NCBI RefSeq assembly: GCF_004923255.1 | Contig: NZ_QYRT01000025.1 | Location: 1-54,436, forward strand | DNA from: Subtercola vilae | GTDB taxonomy: Bacteria; Actinomycetota; Actinomycetes; Actinomycetales; Microbacteriaceae | DNA: 54,436 nt | Reading direction: 5' to 3' | Shown here: positions 22,541-30,417 of the stretch, in pieces | How the letters are laid out: every line of letters begins with the position of its first letter | Position numbering within the stretch: position 1 is the stretch's first letter | Translations under genes and position numbers: made by a program | Notes under the pieces: generated by a model | The model's database searches: none | Seen by the model: the letters and a program-made list of their open reading frames with translations, nothing else | What the model was told of the DNA's origin: nothing

Positions 22541-24207
22541 GATGCTTTCCGGGGCTCTGACGCGGCGCGTGCCGGGGCGTGGTTCGGGGCAGTGGTGGCC
22601 GTGGTGGCGGATGTCCCCGCGGCTACGGATGCGGCCGTGGTGGCGGATGTCCCCGTGGTGGCGGATGACCCCGCGGCTGCGGATGCGGCCGTCGTGGCGG
22701 TGCGGGTGGAGCGCGCCAGCCCCGGGTCACGGGCGAGCAGGTCGTCGACGCTCTCGCCGCGCATGATGAGCCGAGCCGAGCCGCCCTGCACTACTACTAC
22801 GGGCGGGCGCCCCAGATAGTTGTAGTTGCTCGAGAGCGACCAGCAGTAGGCGCCGGTGGCGGCCACGGCCACGGTGTCACCGGGGGTCACGTCTGCCGGC
22901 AGGTAGTCGGCGTAGACCACGATGTCACCGCTCTCGCAGTGCTTGCCGGCAATGCGCACCAGCAGGGGCTCGGCCGTCGACACGCGGCCGGCGATGCGCA
23001 CGCTGTAGTCGGCACCGTAGAGCGCTGGGCGGGCGTTGTCGCTCATGCCGCCGTCGACGCTCACGTAGGTGCGCACGGCGGTGTCGGCACCATTCTCGGC
23101 GCTTCCGTCTGCGCCGCCCTCTGCCTTGCCCTCTGCATTGGCATCTGCACTGGCATCTGCACTGGCATCTGCACTGGCCTTTGCACTGGCCTCGACGCCC
23201 ACGCTCACGGGCTTCACTGTTCCCACGGTATAGAGCGTCGCCGTCGACGGGCCGATGAGCACGCGGCCCGGCTCGAACGCAACGTGCGGCACCGGGATGC
23301 CGAGGCGAGCGCACTCCGAACCGACGATGTCGGCCAACTGCTCTGCAAGCTGCCCCACCGGCGTCGGGTCGTCGGCGCGCGTGTAGGCGATGCCGAACCC
23401 ACCGCCGAGGTTCAGCTCGGGAATCTCGCCGCCCTCGAGCAGCGCCGCGTGCACGTCGAGCAGGCGCGCCGCCGACTCGCTGAAACCGTCGCTGCCGAAG
23501 ATCTGCGAACCGATGTGGCAGTGCAGGCCGAGAAAGCGCAGGCTGCTGTGCGACCGGATGGCCGCCACCAGCTCGGGAGCGTCGCTAAGTGCGGTGCCGA
23601 ACTTCTGGTCGTCGTGCGCTGTGGCGAGAAAGTCGTGGGTGTGAGCGTGCACGCCGCTGTTCACCCGCAGGCGCACGGCCTGCACGCGGCCGTGGCGAAG
23701 CGCTGCGGCAGCAACGCGCTCGACCTCGATGGGACTGTCGATCACGATGGCGCCCACGCCGTACTCGACGGCCTCGTCGATCTCGGCGAGCGACTTGTTA
23801 TTGCCGTGGTACCCGATGTGTTCGGGTGAGACGCCGGCGCCGATGGCCACGGCGAACTCGCCCGCGCTGCACACGTCGATGCTGAGGCCTTCGCCGGTCA
23901 TCCATTCGGCGACGGCAGAGGAGAGAAACGCCTTGGCGGCGTAGTAGACAGTGACGTCGGTGCCGATGCGCGCGAACGCACCCTCGAACGATGCGCGGAA
24001 GTGGCGCGCGCGGCCCCGGGCGTCTGCCTCGTCGACCACATAGAGCGGAGTGCCGAAGCGGGCCACGAGCTCCGAGGCGGCAACGCCACCGAGCGAGAGT
24101 TCGCCGGTGCTCGTGCGCGTGGCAGAACCGGGCCAGACGGCGGGAGGGAGATCATTGGCGTCGGCGGGCAGCGTGAGCCACGACGGCGCGAGCGGATTGG
24201 CAGTCAT
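22537..24207 (-). CDS. lysA: Diaminopimelate decarboxylase with low-complexity insert and tail
   Basis: 556 residues, roughly 80-100 more than most homologues. It removes CO2 from meso-diaminopimelate to give lysine. The PLP lysine is Lys92 in VYYAAKAFLSS; the HIGSQIF and ELNLGGGFGIAY loops and the substrate-binding EPGR and GKHCESGD (catalytic Cys from the partner subunit) are intact. Between KPVSVGVE and TYVSVDGGMSDN a 40-residue Ala/Ser/Asp/Gly/Glu-rich insert is present, encoded partly by a 12-bp tandem repeat. The C-terminus also has a tail of about 55 residues of Ala/Thr/Ser repeats after the usual end (DDLLARDPG). The start was set at the ATG at 24207; the ORF continues 190 codons upstream without family sequence. 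Confidence 0.95.
   Translation of the reverse strand: MTANPLAPSWLTLPADANDLPPAVWPGSATRTSTGELSLGGVAASELVARFGTPLYVVDEADARGRARHFRASFEGAFARIGTDVTVYYAAKAFLSSAVAEWMTGEGLSIDVCSAGEFAVAIGAGVSPEHIGYHGNNKSLAEIDEAVEYGVGAIVIDSPIEVERVAAAALRHGRVQAVRLRVNSGVHAHTHDFLATAHDDQKFGTALSDAPELVAAIRSHSSLRFLGLHCHIGSQIFGSDGFSESAARLLDVHAALLEGGEIPELNLGGGFGIAYTRADDPTPVGQLAEQLADIVGSECARLGIPVPHVAFEPGRVLIGPSTATLYTVGTVKPVSVGVEASAKASADASADASADANAEGKAEGGADGSAENGADTAVRTYVSVDGGMSDNARPALYGADYSVRIAGRVSTAEPLLVRIAGKHCESGDIVVYADYLPADVTPGDTVAVAATGAYCWSLSSNYNYLGRPPVVVVQGGSARLIMRGESVDDLLARDPGLARSTRTATTAASAAAGSSATTGTSATTAASVAAGTSATTATTAPNHAPARAASEPRKAS
22592..22700 (-). repeat. Imperfect tandem repeats encoding the lysA tail
   Basis: Units related to GTGGTGGCGGATGTCCCCG and GGCTGCGGATGCGGCCG alternate (plus-strand reading). 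They code for Ala/Thr/Ser repeats beyond the normal C-terminus of diaminopimelate decarboxylase. Confidence 0.75.
23140..23187 (-). repeat. 12-bp tandem repeat, four copies, inside lysA
   Basis: Three perfect copies of GGCATCTGCACT and one with two changes, plus-strand reading. On the coding strand they give ASAD repeats. In-frame expansion would only lengthen the loop. Confidence 0.9.
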
Positions 24208-24361
24208 CGGGTGAACCTCTGGCACATCGAGCGGGGCCCGGCGGTGGTCGGCGGGCTCAGGGCAGCTGGGGGCGAGCGAACCCGGATTGGTCCCTGAAGC
24301 CGTCAATAAGGCAATTCTAGCGGAATCCGTGAGTGGCTCGAATCGTGTTACACGCGAACCT

Positions 24362-24393
24362 GATGAATTCTCTATACTTGGTGAGAATTCATC
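24362..24393 (+). promoter_or_regulatory. 11-bp perfect inverted repeat around a -10 box
   Basis: GATGAATTCTC (24362-24372) and its exact reverse complement GAGAATTCATC (24383-24393) flank a 10-base spacer that begins with TATACT, a good -10 hexamer. A transcript would start within the right arm and the lipoprotein gene begins at 24409 behind AAGGAGG. The layout is that of a repressor operator overlapping a promoter core. The AT-rich stem and lack of a T-run argue against a terminator. The divergent lysA start is 155 bp away. Confidence 0.7.
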
Positions 24394-24408
24394 GATGAAG
24401 GAGGCCGA

Positions 24409-24813
24409 ATGACCACCACCGCTCGAAACACGCCCGCACGGTTCGGTGCGCAGCATGCCACACGTCGGCGGGCCCGTCGTGGGCCGCTCGTCGCGACGCT
24501 CGCGGTCTCGTTCTCGCTCGCGCTGTCGTTCGCGGTCTCCGGGTGCTCGGCGAGTGCCTCCCTCACCGTGCCGGCCAGCGAATTCGCCACCGGGGTCACG
24601 AACACCCTCGTGAAGCAGGTCGCCGCCGGTACCCCGTCTCCCACCGTCGACTGCGGCAGCGACCCCATCGCCCTCGTCAACGACTCCGTAGTGCACTGCG
24701 ACCTCACGGCCGACGACTCCCCCGGCGTGCACTACGACACGGCGGTCACCATCAGCAACGTGAAAGGCAGCGACTACCACATCGACATCAAGGTCGCCGA
24801 CCAGCCGAAGTGA
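24409..24813 (+). CDS. Secreted lipoprotein with DUF4333 domain
   Basis: 134 residues. The N-terminus is basic (residues 1-25), then a hydrophobic segment ends in a lipobox, FAVSGC, predicting lipid attachment at that cysteine and export. The mature part (about residues 47-134) has the DUF4333 pattern: an N-terminal helix (ASEFATGVTNTLVKQVA), VDCGSDPIALVNDSVVHCDLTADD with two cysteines that may form a disulfide, and a closing strand TISNVKGSDYHIDIKV. Function is unknown. A strong ribosome-binding site (AAGGAGG) precedes it, and a perfect inverted repeat covers its promoter. Convergent with the lmeA-like gene. Confidence 0.8.
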   Translation: MTTTARNTPARFGAQHATRRRARRGPLVATLAVSFSLALSFAVSGCSASASLTVPASEFATGVTNTLVKQVAAGTPSPTVDCGSDPIALVNDSVVHCDLTADDSPGVHYDTAVTISNVKGSDYHIDIKVADQPK

Positions 24814-24822
24814 GTGGGGTGT

Positions 24823-25554
24823 TCAGCCGCAGCTGCCCGTGGCGCTCAGCGAGGCGGCACTCAAGACCAGGTTCGTCGCGGTCGCGTCGACCGTCACCTG
24901 CCCTGGCGAGGGCGTGATGCCCGTGATCTCGACTCTCGGCGGCAGGTACTTCGCCACACAGATGCTGATCGGCTTCGCCACCACGGCTTTCAGCGCCCCG
25001 CTCACGTCGAAACTCGCAGAACCCGCCGACAGCTTCGCGTTCACGGGAGTCAGAAGAACGTCGGCACCCGAGGGGGTCGCCGTCGCCGTCGCGTCGTACC
25101 CGAACGACAGGCCGAGCACACTCACCGAACCCTGATACCCCACCGTGCCGTCGCCGAGCGTGATCGAGTTCGAGCCCGGAATCGACAGAAACCGGTTCAC
25201 GGCCGCTTCATCGAGGGTGAGAGTCGCCGCGATCCGCGGTACGGGCTTCGACTGGTCGGTCGACACACCGTTGGCCACGACCTTCGCCTGCAGCGGCGTT
25301 CCGTCGACCGCCAGCCCGGCACCGGTGAGGGTGACCTCGTCGAACGTTCCGCTGGCGTACTGCTCGAGAAACGACCATCCGCCAATCTGAACCGTCACGT
25401 CACCCGTGACGTTCGACGGCAGCCTGTCGAGCATCGCCCGTCTGACCTGCCCCTCGGCGAACGATCTCAGGCCCACATCGGCCACGACCAGCCCACCCGC
25501 CACGACCACCACGGCGATCGCGACTCCGGTCAGCACCCTGCTTCGGCGTCTCAT
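24823..25554 (-). CDS. LmeA-like phospholipid-binding protein (DUF2993)
   Basis: 243 residues. A membrane anchor (about residues 7-28, VLTGVAIAVVVVAGGLVVADVGL) is followed by a periplasm-facing domain of repeated beta strands: a helix FAEGQVRRAMLDRLP, then GDVTVQIGGWSFLEQYASGTFDEVTLTGAGLAVDGTPLQAKVVANGV. This is the DUF2993/LmeA type, which in mycobacteria binds phospholipids and helps lipoglycan maturation. The ATG at 25554 was chosen, 8 nt after argS ends. It lies between argS and lysA, where a related gene is absent in many actinobacteria. Confidence 0.8.
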   Translation of the reverse strand: MRRRSRVLTGVAIAVVVVAGGLVVADVGLRSFAEGQVRRAMLDRLPSNVTGDVTVQIGGWSFLEQYASGTFDEVTLTGAGLAVDGTPLQAKVVANGVSTDQSKPVPRIAATLTLDEAAVNRFLSIPGSNSITLGDGTVGYQGSVSVLGLSFGYDATATATPSGADVLLTPVNAKLSAGSASFDVSGALKAVVAKPISICVAKYLPPRVEITGITPSPGQVTVDATATNLVLSAASLSATGSCG

Positions 25555-25562
25555 CGCTCGCC

Positions 25563-27215
25563 TCACATGCGGTCGGGCGCAGAGACGCCGAGCAGCTCGA
25601 GGCCGTTGCGAATGACCTGGCCGGTGGCGTCGTTCAGCCACAGACGCGTGCGGTGCAGGTCGGTGACCGGCTCGTCTCCGAGCGGAAGCACCCGGCACAC
25701 CGAATACCAGCGGTGGTAGTGCCCGGCAACCTCTTCGAGGTAGCGGGCAACGCGGTGCGGCTCCCGCAGCTCGGCCGACTGTGCCACGATACGCGGCAGT
25801 TCCTGAAGCGACCCGAGCAGCTCGGTCTCGGCCTCGTGGCTGAGCAGCGACGGCTCGAACACACTGCGGTCGACGCCGGCCGCCGCCGCGTTCTTCGCCA
25901 CCGAGCGAGTGCGCGAGTGCGCGTACTGCACGTAGAACACGGGGTTGTCGTTGGTGCGCGAGCGCAGCACCTCGCCGTCGAGCGACAGCGGCGAATCGGC
26001 CGGGTAGCGGGCGAGCCAGTACCGCAGGGCATCCGCGCCGACCCAGGCCACCAGGTCGTCGAGCTCGATGATGTTGCCGGCGCGCTTCGAGAGCTTGGCA
26101 CCGTTCAGGTTGACCAGCTGGCCGATGAGCACCGAGATGTTCACGTCGGGGTCGTCGCCGGCCGCCGCTGCGAGCGCCTTCAATCGGCCCACGTACCCGT
26201 GGTGGTCTGCACCGAGCAGGTAGATCTTCTCGGTGAAGCCGCGGTCTTTCTTGTTCAGGTAGTACGCCGCGTCGGCCGCGAAGTACGTCGTGATGCCATT
26301 GCCGCGGGTGAGCACGCGGTCTTTGTCATCGCCGAAGTCGGTGGTCTTCACCCACACCGCGTCGTCTTTCTCGTACACGTGGCCCTGCTCGCGCAGGCGC
26401 ACGGCGGCCTGGTCGATGAGGCTGAGGCCCGTCTCGGGGTCGGTCTCGTGCAGGCTGAGTTCGGAGAAGAACACGTCGAAGTGCACGTTGAAGCTCTCAA
26501 GCGAGGTTTTGATCTCTTCGAGCTGCTGGCGGTAGCCGATGTCGCGGGCAACGCCCACGGCCTCGTCGTGCGGCAGCTCGGCGAGGTTCGGAACCTGCTC
26601 GAGAACCTTCGCGGCGAGCTGCTGGATGTACTCGCCGGGGTAGCCCTTCTCGGGCGTGGGCTCGCCCTTCGCGGCGGCGAGAATGGATGCCCCGAAATTG
26701 TCCATCTGGTTGCCGGCGTCGTTGATGTAGTACTCGGTCGTGACCTCCGCACCCGATGCGCTGAGCACCCGCGCGATGGCGTCGCCGAGGGCCGCCCACC
26801 TCGTGTGGCCGAGGTGCAGCGGGCCGGTGGGGTTGGCCGAGACGAACTCCATGTTGACGCTCAGGCCGTCGAGCTGGTGGTTGTGGCCGTAGCTGTCACC
26901 GGCGACGAGAATGGAGCGGGCGATCTCGCCTGCGGCAGCGGTGTCGAGAGTGATGTTGATGAAGCCGGGACCCGCGACATCCACCTTCGACACACCGGCG
27001 ATGGCGGAGATCTCGGGCACAAGCTCGGCGGCGAACGCGCGCGGGTTGGTGCCGAGGCTCTTTGCCAGCTTCATGGCGATGTTCGAGGTCCAGTCGCCGT
27101 GGTCGCGGTTGCGCGGGCGCTCGAGCAGCACGTCAGCCGCTGTGATGGAGGCCGAGCCGTCGAGGCGGGCGGTCACAATGTCGAACAGAGCGCTGGAAAG
27201 ATCTTCGGGAGTCAC
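25563..27215 (-). CDS. argS: Arginyl-tRNA synthetase
   Basis: 550 residues from GTG. It charges tRNA-Arg. The N-terminal Arg-tRNA additional domain (AALFDIV... PRAFAAELVPEISAIAGVSKVDVAGPGFINI) is present. The class-I signature HIGH appears as HLGH in GPLHLGHTRWAALGD, and KMSKS as KLSKR in GAKLSKRAGNII. The C-terminal helical anticodon-binding domain ends HYHRWYSVCRVLPLGDEPVTDLHRTRLWLNDATGQVIRNGLELLGV. The conserved tRNA-Arg(CCG)-argS-lysA order is broken here by two inserted genes upstream. Confidence 0.96.
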   Translation of the reverse strand: MTPEDLSSALFDIVTARLDGSASITAADVLLERPRNRDHGDWTSNIAMKLAKSLGTNPRAFAAELVPEISAIAGVSKVDVAGPGFINITLDTAAAGEIARSILVAGDSYGHNHQLDGLSVNMEFVSANPTGPLHLGHTRWAALGDAIARVLSASGAEVTTEYYINDAGNQMDNFGASILAAAKGEPTPEKGYPGEYIQQLAAKVLEQVPNLAELPHDEAVGVARDIGYRQQLEEIKTSLESFNVHFDVFFSELSLHETDPETGLSLIDQAAVRLREQGHVYEKDDAVWVKTTDFGDDKDRVLTRGNGITTYFAADAAYYLNKKDRGFTEKIYLLGADHHGYVGRLKALAAAAGDDPDVNISVLIGQLVNLNGAKLSKRAGNIIELDDLVAWVGADALRYWLARYPADSPLSLDGEVLRSRTNDNPVFYVQYAHSRTRSVAKNAAAAGVDRSVFEPSLLSHEAETELLGSLQELPRIVAQSAELREPHRVARYLEEVAGHYHRWYSVCRVLPLGDEPVTDLHRTRLWLNDATGQVIRNGLELLGVSAPDRM

Positions 27216-27263
27216 GGTCTACGAGTCTATCTCGGCGCCGCGTGGGGCCCCGAGACACCGTGC

Positions 27264-27315
27264 GTCAGTGCAGCCGGTCAGTGCAGTGGGTCAGTGCAGC
27301 CGGTCAGTGCAGCTG
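27264..27315 (-). repeat. 13-bp tandem repeat, four copies, spanning a stop codon
   Basis: Four copies of GTCAGTGCAGCCG (plus-strand reading) with one or two changes. The first copy on the coding strand encodes the last residues and the TGA of the transglutaminase-like gene; three more follow downstream, each with a TGA. Since 13 is not a multiple of three, the TGAs fall in different frames. Confidence 0.9.
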
Positions 27316-28098
27316 AACGAGCTCGCGGGTGTCATCGTGGGGCAGGGCATCCGCTGTGGCCGTCACTTCGAGAGCCGTAAGGGTGAGCCAGCCCCCGTGG
27401 TTGGTGAGAAAGGCCGTATCGGCAGCATCGCGACCCGTGGCGATGCGAACAAGGCTCTGACGGGGTGCGAGCGCCGTGGCATCGACGATGAACCATTCGC
27501 CGTCGATGTAGGCCTCGGCAACCGCGTGGAAATCCATGGGGCGAAGGCCCGGCGCGTACACCGACACCAGCCGCGCCGGCACGTCGAGGCCGCGCAGCAG
27601 CGTGATCACCAGGTGGGCATAGTCGCGGCACACGCCCTGGCGGCTCAGCAGAGTGCGTACGGCTCCGTCGGTGGGCAGGCTCGACCCGGGAACATAGCTG
27701 AGCTTCTCGCCCACCCACGACGAGACGCAATCGAGCAGTATGCGCCCTTCGAGCCCCCGAAATTCGGAGCGCGCCGTCGGCAGCAGCATGTCTGACTCGC
27801 AGTAGCGGCTCGGTCGCAGGTACGTGATGAGGTCGTTCTTCGTCACCGGAACCGCGGTCTCGAGGCCGTCGACTTCTGCCCAGTAGTTGAGGCTCAGGTG
27901 CCCGGCTCCGGCGTCGAACTCGTGCAATCGGGTTCCGTGCACGTCGAGAATCTCGACCGGCGTGATCGGATGCCCGTTGTACAGGTACTCGATCGACTCC
28001 TTCTGCGTGGCAAGCCCAGCAGCTACGGCTATGGAGAAAACAAGGTTTGCGGGGGCGTCGATGTCACATTCGATGTGTGCGCTGACCGTTCGCTTCAT
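27304..28098 (-). CDS. Transglutaminase-like cysteine protease-fold protein
   Basis: 264 residues. N-terminal region (residues 1-110) is beta-rich and begins MKRTVSAHIECDIDAPANLVF, like the bacterial transglutaminase-like N-domain. The catalytic triad of the transglutaminase-like core is visible as Cys in RQGVCRDYAHLVITLLR, His in PMDFHAVAEAYIDGEW and Asp in FIVDATAL. Substrate is unknown; relatives hydrolyse peptides. No signal peptide. The start was set at the ATG at 28098. It sits between argS and a chitinase, with a 17-bp palindrome 63 bp upstream of the start. Confidence 0.87.
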   Translation of the reverse strand: MKRTVSAHIECDIDAPANLVFSIAVAAGLATQKESIEYLYNGHPITPVEILDVHGTRLHEFDAGAGHLSLNYWAEVDGLETAVPVTKNDLITYLRPSRYCESDMLLPTARSEFRGLEGRILLDCVSSWVGEKLSYVPGSSLPTDGAVRTLLSRQGVCRDYAHLVITLLRGLDVPARLVSVYAPGLRPMDFHAVAEAYIDGEWFIVDATALAPRQSLVRIATGRDAADTAFLTNHGGWLTLTALEVTATADALPHDDTRELVQLH

Positions 28099-28160
28099 GA
28101 TCACGATCCTGCCACGAATTTCGGGCGATTCTGGCACCCCGATTCGTGCACGCAGGGCCT

Positions 28161-28177
28161 TGTCGGGCAGCCCGACA
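28161..28177. promoter_or_regulatory. 17-bp perfect palindrome, candidate operator
   Basis: TGTCGGGC-A-GCCCGACA: 8-bp arms around one base, 63 bp upstream of the transglutaminase start and about 160 bp past the chitinase stop. The short loop makes an RNA hairpin terminator unlikely; a dimeric regulator site fits better. Confidence 0.5.
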
Positions 28178-28338
28178 CCCGGGTAGAAGTCAGTGAGTAC
28201 TTCTTCTGCCGCATCGAGGTCACGAAGCTCGCAGAACGCGCTCGGTACCTGAGCGACATCGACCGGAACGTCATAGTCACTCGTGCGCGGAGCCGTCGGA
28301 GCTGGCTCGGTTGACCCCGTGCATCACGACCCACCCGC

Positions 28339-29943
28339 TCAGAGGCGGCCGAGTGCGGTGAGGAAGCGCTTGGTGTACGCGAGAGCCGGGATGGGGGGCG
28401 TGGAGTTGCAGGTGTTCGAGAGGGCAGTCTGACCGCAGGGCACGTCGCGATCGAGCGACCAGTAGTGCAGCCCGGCCAATTTGTTCTGCACGGCGTACGC
28501 CGTCATCTCGTCGATGTCCTGCAACGTGAACACCTCGTCGGAGATGTCGTTGAGGGCGATCATCGGGGTGAGTTCGATCTGTGTCAGAGGAACGGTCGGG
28601 TAGGTGTGACGGAGGTTCGTCACGGCCTGCACGGCCGAGAGGCCCATATCGCAGACGGAACCGCCCATCACGCAGACTGAAGCCGAGGCCGGGCCGTAGT
28701 CCATCACCATGAGGTTGATGGTGTAGTTGCGGATCCCCGACGCAAGCACCGTTTTGATCACCGTGTCACCGGTCGAATTCACCCCGCCGTAGCTGCCGTC
28801 AGAGGCGCCGAGTGTGGCGACGGTGAAGGAGAAGCGCAGGTTCGGGTAGCTGCTCTGAACAGCGGCCACCGCCGTCACCAGATTGCGGATGTCGGCTTCC
28901 GACTGCCCACGCTCGATGTCGAAGTCGACACCGATGAGGTTGCTACTCGCGTAGCGATCGATGAACGTGCGCATGCCGGCGGCAGACGAGCAGGTGAAGC
29001 TGCCTGCCGCGCCACCAGCGCTGACGATGTAGTCATAGTTGGCCGCGTCGAGTCCGGCGATGTTGGCATCGGCGAAGGCCGCTGCAGAGACGCCCGCCCA
29101 GTTCTCTGTGCCGCAGTCACCCGTGGCGAACGCCAGCGTGATTGCGTTCAGCTGGGGCAGTGTCGACTGCAGGGTCGTGCCGCTGCCGACGAGTGGGGTC
29201 GGCGATCCATTGACCGCTGTGGTTCCCATGGTGTAGCCGGTGCTCCAGAACATGGCCTGGGCAATGTCTTTGTACGGGCTGAAGACCAGCCCGCTGGGCG
29301 TGCCGGTGACGGGCGGGGTGGGGCTGGGAGTCGGAGTTGGGGTCGGCGTCGGCGTACTGGTGCTGCCGTCGCAGGTCGTCTCGCTCCAGTACTGCGGCGC
29401 AGCGCTCGGCGACCACCAGTTCGGCGCGAACGTCGACACGTATGCCTTGCCGTTGAACGTCACCTTGTCGCCCTTCGCGTACGCAGGATCGCCGGAGTAG
29501 GGCTGAGCGAACGGCCGGCAGGCCGTGGGTATCGGCGTAGGTGTGGGTGTGGGCGTAGGGGTGACCGTCGGGCTCGGCGTCGCAGTCGGCGTAGTGGTGT
29601 CGCAGGTCGTCTCGCTCCAGTACTGAGGCGCAGTGCTCGGCGACCACCAGTTCGGGGCGAACGTCGACACGTACGCCTTGCCGCTGAAGGTCACCTTGTC
29701 GCCCTTGGCATAGGCAGGGTCGCCCGAGTACGGCTGCTGGAATGGCGCACAGCTCGTCGTCGTGGCGGCTGAGGCGACCGCCGCGACTCCCCCGATCGCT
29801 GCTGTCATGACAATGCCGAGGATGGTGATCACCGTCAGCACCCGGCGGATCAGGCTCCGCTCCGCGGGCCCACCGGCTCTCTTGCGTACATGGTGGCCTC
29901 TCGAGGCTCCGCCAGCGTCGTCGTTCGGTCGCATCCACGTCAT
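28339..29943 (-). CDS. Secreted chitinase-like GH18 protein with twin carbohydrate-binding modules
   Basis: 534 residues. Order: basic N-terminus and export helix (about 35-58); first carbohydrate-binding module (65-114) of the CBM5/12 type, with the aromatic ladder YSGDPAYAKGDKVTF and APQYWSETTC; Pro-Thr linker; second module (142-191) nearly identical to the first; second linker; GH18 domain (about 218-534). The GH18 strand reads LIGVDFDIE with the catalytic Glu344 and Asp342; the first Asp of the consensus DGxDxDxE is Ile, as in some chitinase subfamilies. It probably binds and cuts chitin outside the cell. Start at the ATG at 29943, after GGGGGA. The segment 28099-28338 before it holds only the palindrome. 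Confidence 0.92.
   Translation of the reverse strand: MTWMRPNDDAGGASRGHHVRKRAGGPAERSLIRRVLTVITILGIVMTAAIGGVAAVASAATTTSCAPFQQPYSGDPAYAKGDKVTFSGKAYVSTFAPNWWSPSTAPQYWSETTCDTTTPTATPSPTVTPTPTPTPTPIPTACRPFAQPYSGDPAYAKGDKVTFNGKAYVSTFAPNWWSPSAAPQYWSETTCDGSTSTPTPTPTPTPSPTPPVTGTPSGLVFSPYKDIAQAMFWSTGYTMGTTAVNGSPTPLVGSGTTLQSTLPQLNAITLAFATGDCGTENWAGVSAAAFADANIAGLDAANYDYIVSAGGAAGSFTCSSAAGMRTFIDRYASSNLIGVDFDIERGQSEADIRNLVTAVAAVQSSYPNLRFSFTVATLGASDGSYGGVNSTGDTVIKTVLASGIRNYTINLMVMDYGPASASVCVMGGSVCDMGLSAVQAVTNLRHTYPTVPLTQIELTPMIALNDISDEVFTLQDIDEMTAYAVQNKLAGLHYWSLDRDVPCGQTALSNTCNSTPPIPALAYTKRFLTALGRL
29371..29751 (-). repeat. Duplicated carbohydrate-binding module
   Basis: The two modules of the chitinase (29602-29751 and 29371-29520) are almost identical in protein and very similar in DNA, separated by a Pro-Thr repeat linker. 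This indicates a recent internal duplication. Confidence 0.85.
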
Positions 29944-30182
29944 AGTTTTCCCCCAGAGAATCGCCGGTTGTGCGTGAGCTGAAACGCACGGTGGCGAGGC
30001 CGCTGAGTCTACTGGTAGCCGGGGCGTGGGGCCGAGCATCCGCGTCTCAGCGAGCTGGCGGCGGTAAACAAGAACCGCGCTTCGACGCAGGCGCTCGCGC
30101 GAGAGTTCCGCCCGGAATCGCGACTGCACTGCTCGGAAGACGAGCCGCTGATGCGGAAATGCCGCTGGTGAGAAAGTACCGC

Positions 30183-30257
30183 TGGTGGCCCCAGGCAGAT
30201 TCGAACTGCCGCCCCTGCCTCCGGAGGGCAGTGCTCTATCCCCTGAGCTATGGGGCC
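30183..30257 (-). tRNA. tRNA-Arg (anticodon CCG)
   Basis: The minus strand folds as a full cloverleaf of 75 bases: acceptor GGCCCCA/TGGGGCC, D-stem GCTC/GAGC, anticodon stem CTGCC/GGCAG around CTCCGGA (anticodon CCG, reading CGG), T-arm GGCAG-TTCGAAT-CTGCC, discriminator A and an encoded CCA end. It lies upstream of the chitinase and points towards argS, the remnant of a conserved tRNA-Arg-argS neighbourhood. Confidence 0.97.
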
Positions 30258-30417
30258 CGGAGTGCGATGTCTAGGTTAGCACTGGCCGCGGGGTGCGTCT
30301 TCACGTGACGCCCGCGACGGCAGCGGCCGCGGTCTCATAGCAAGCGCAAAGAGAGAGCAGAGCATCCATCAAGGCCGGTCAGATGTGATAGCTCTCATGA
30401 AACCTCACGATGAGCGC

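Noticed and set aside
27898-28314. Plus-strand frame crossing the transglutaminase 5' end
   Set aside because: The first half is antisense to a real gene and the remainder (YFFCRIEVTKLAERARYL) shows no family pattern I can name; possible remnant but unsupported.
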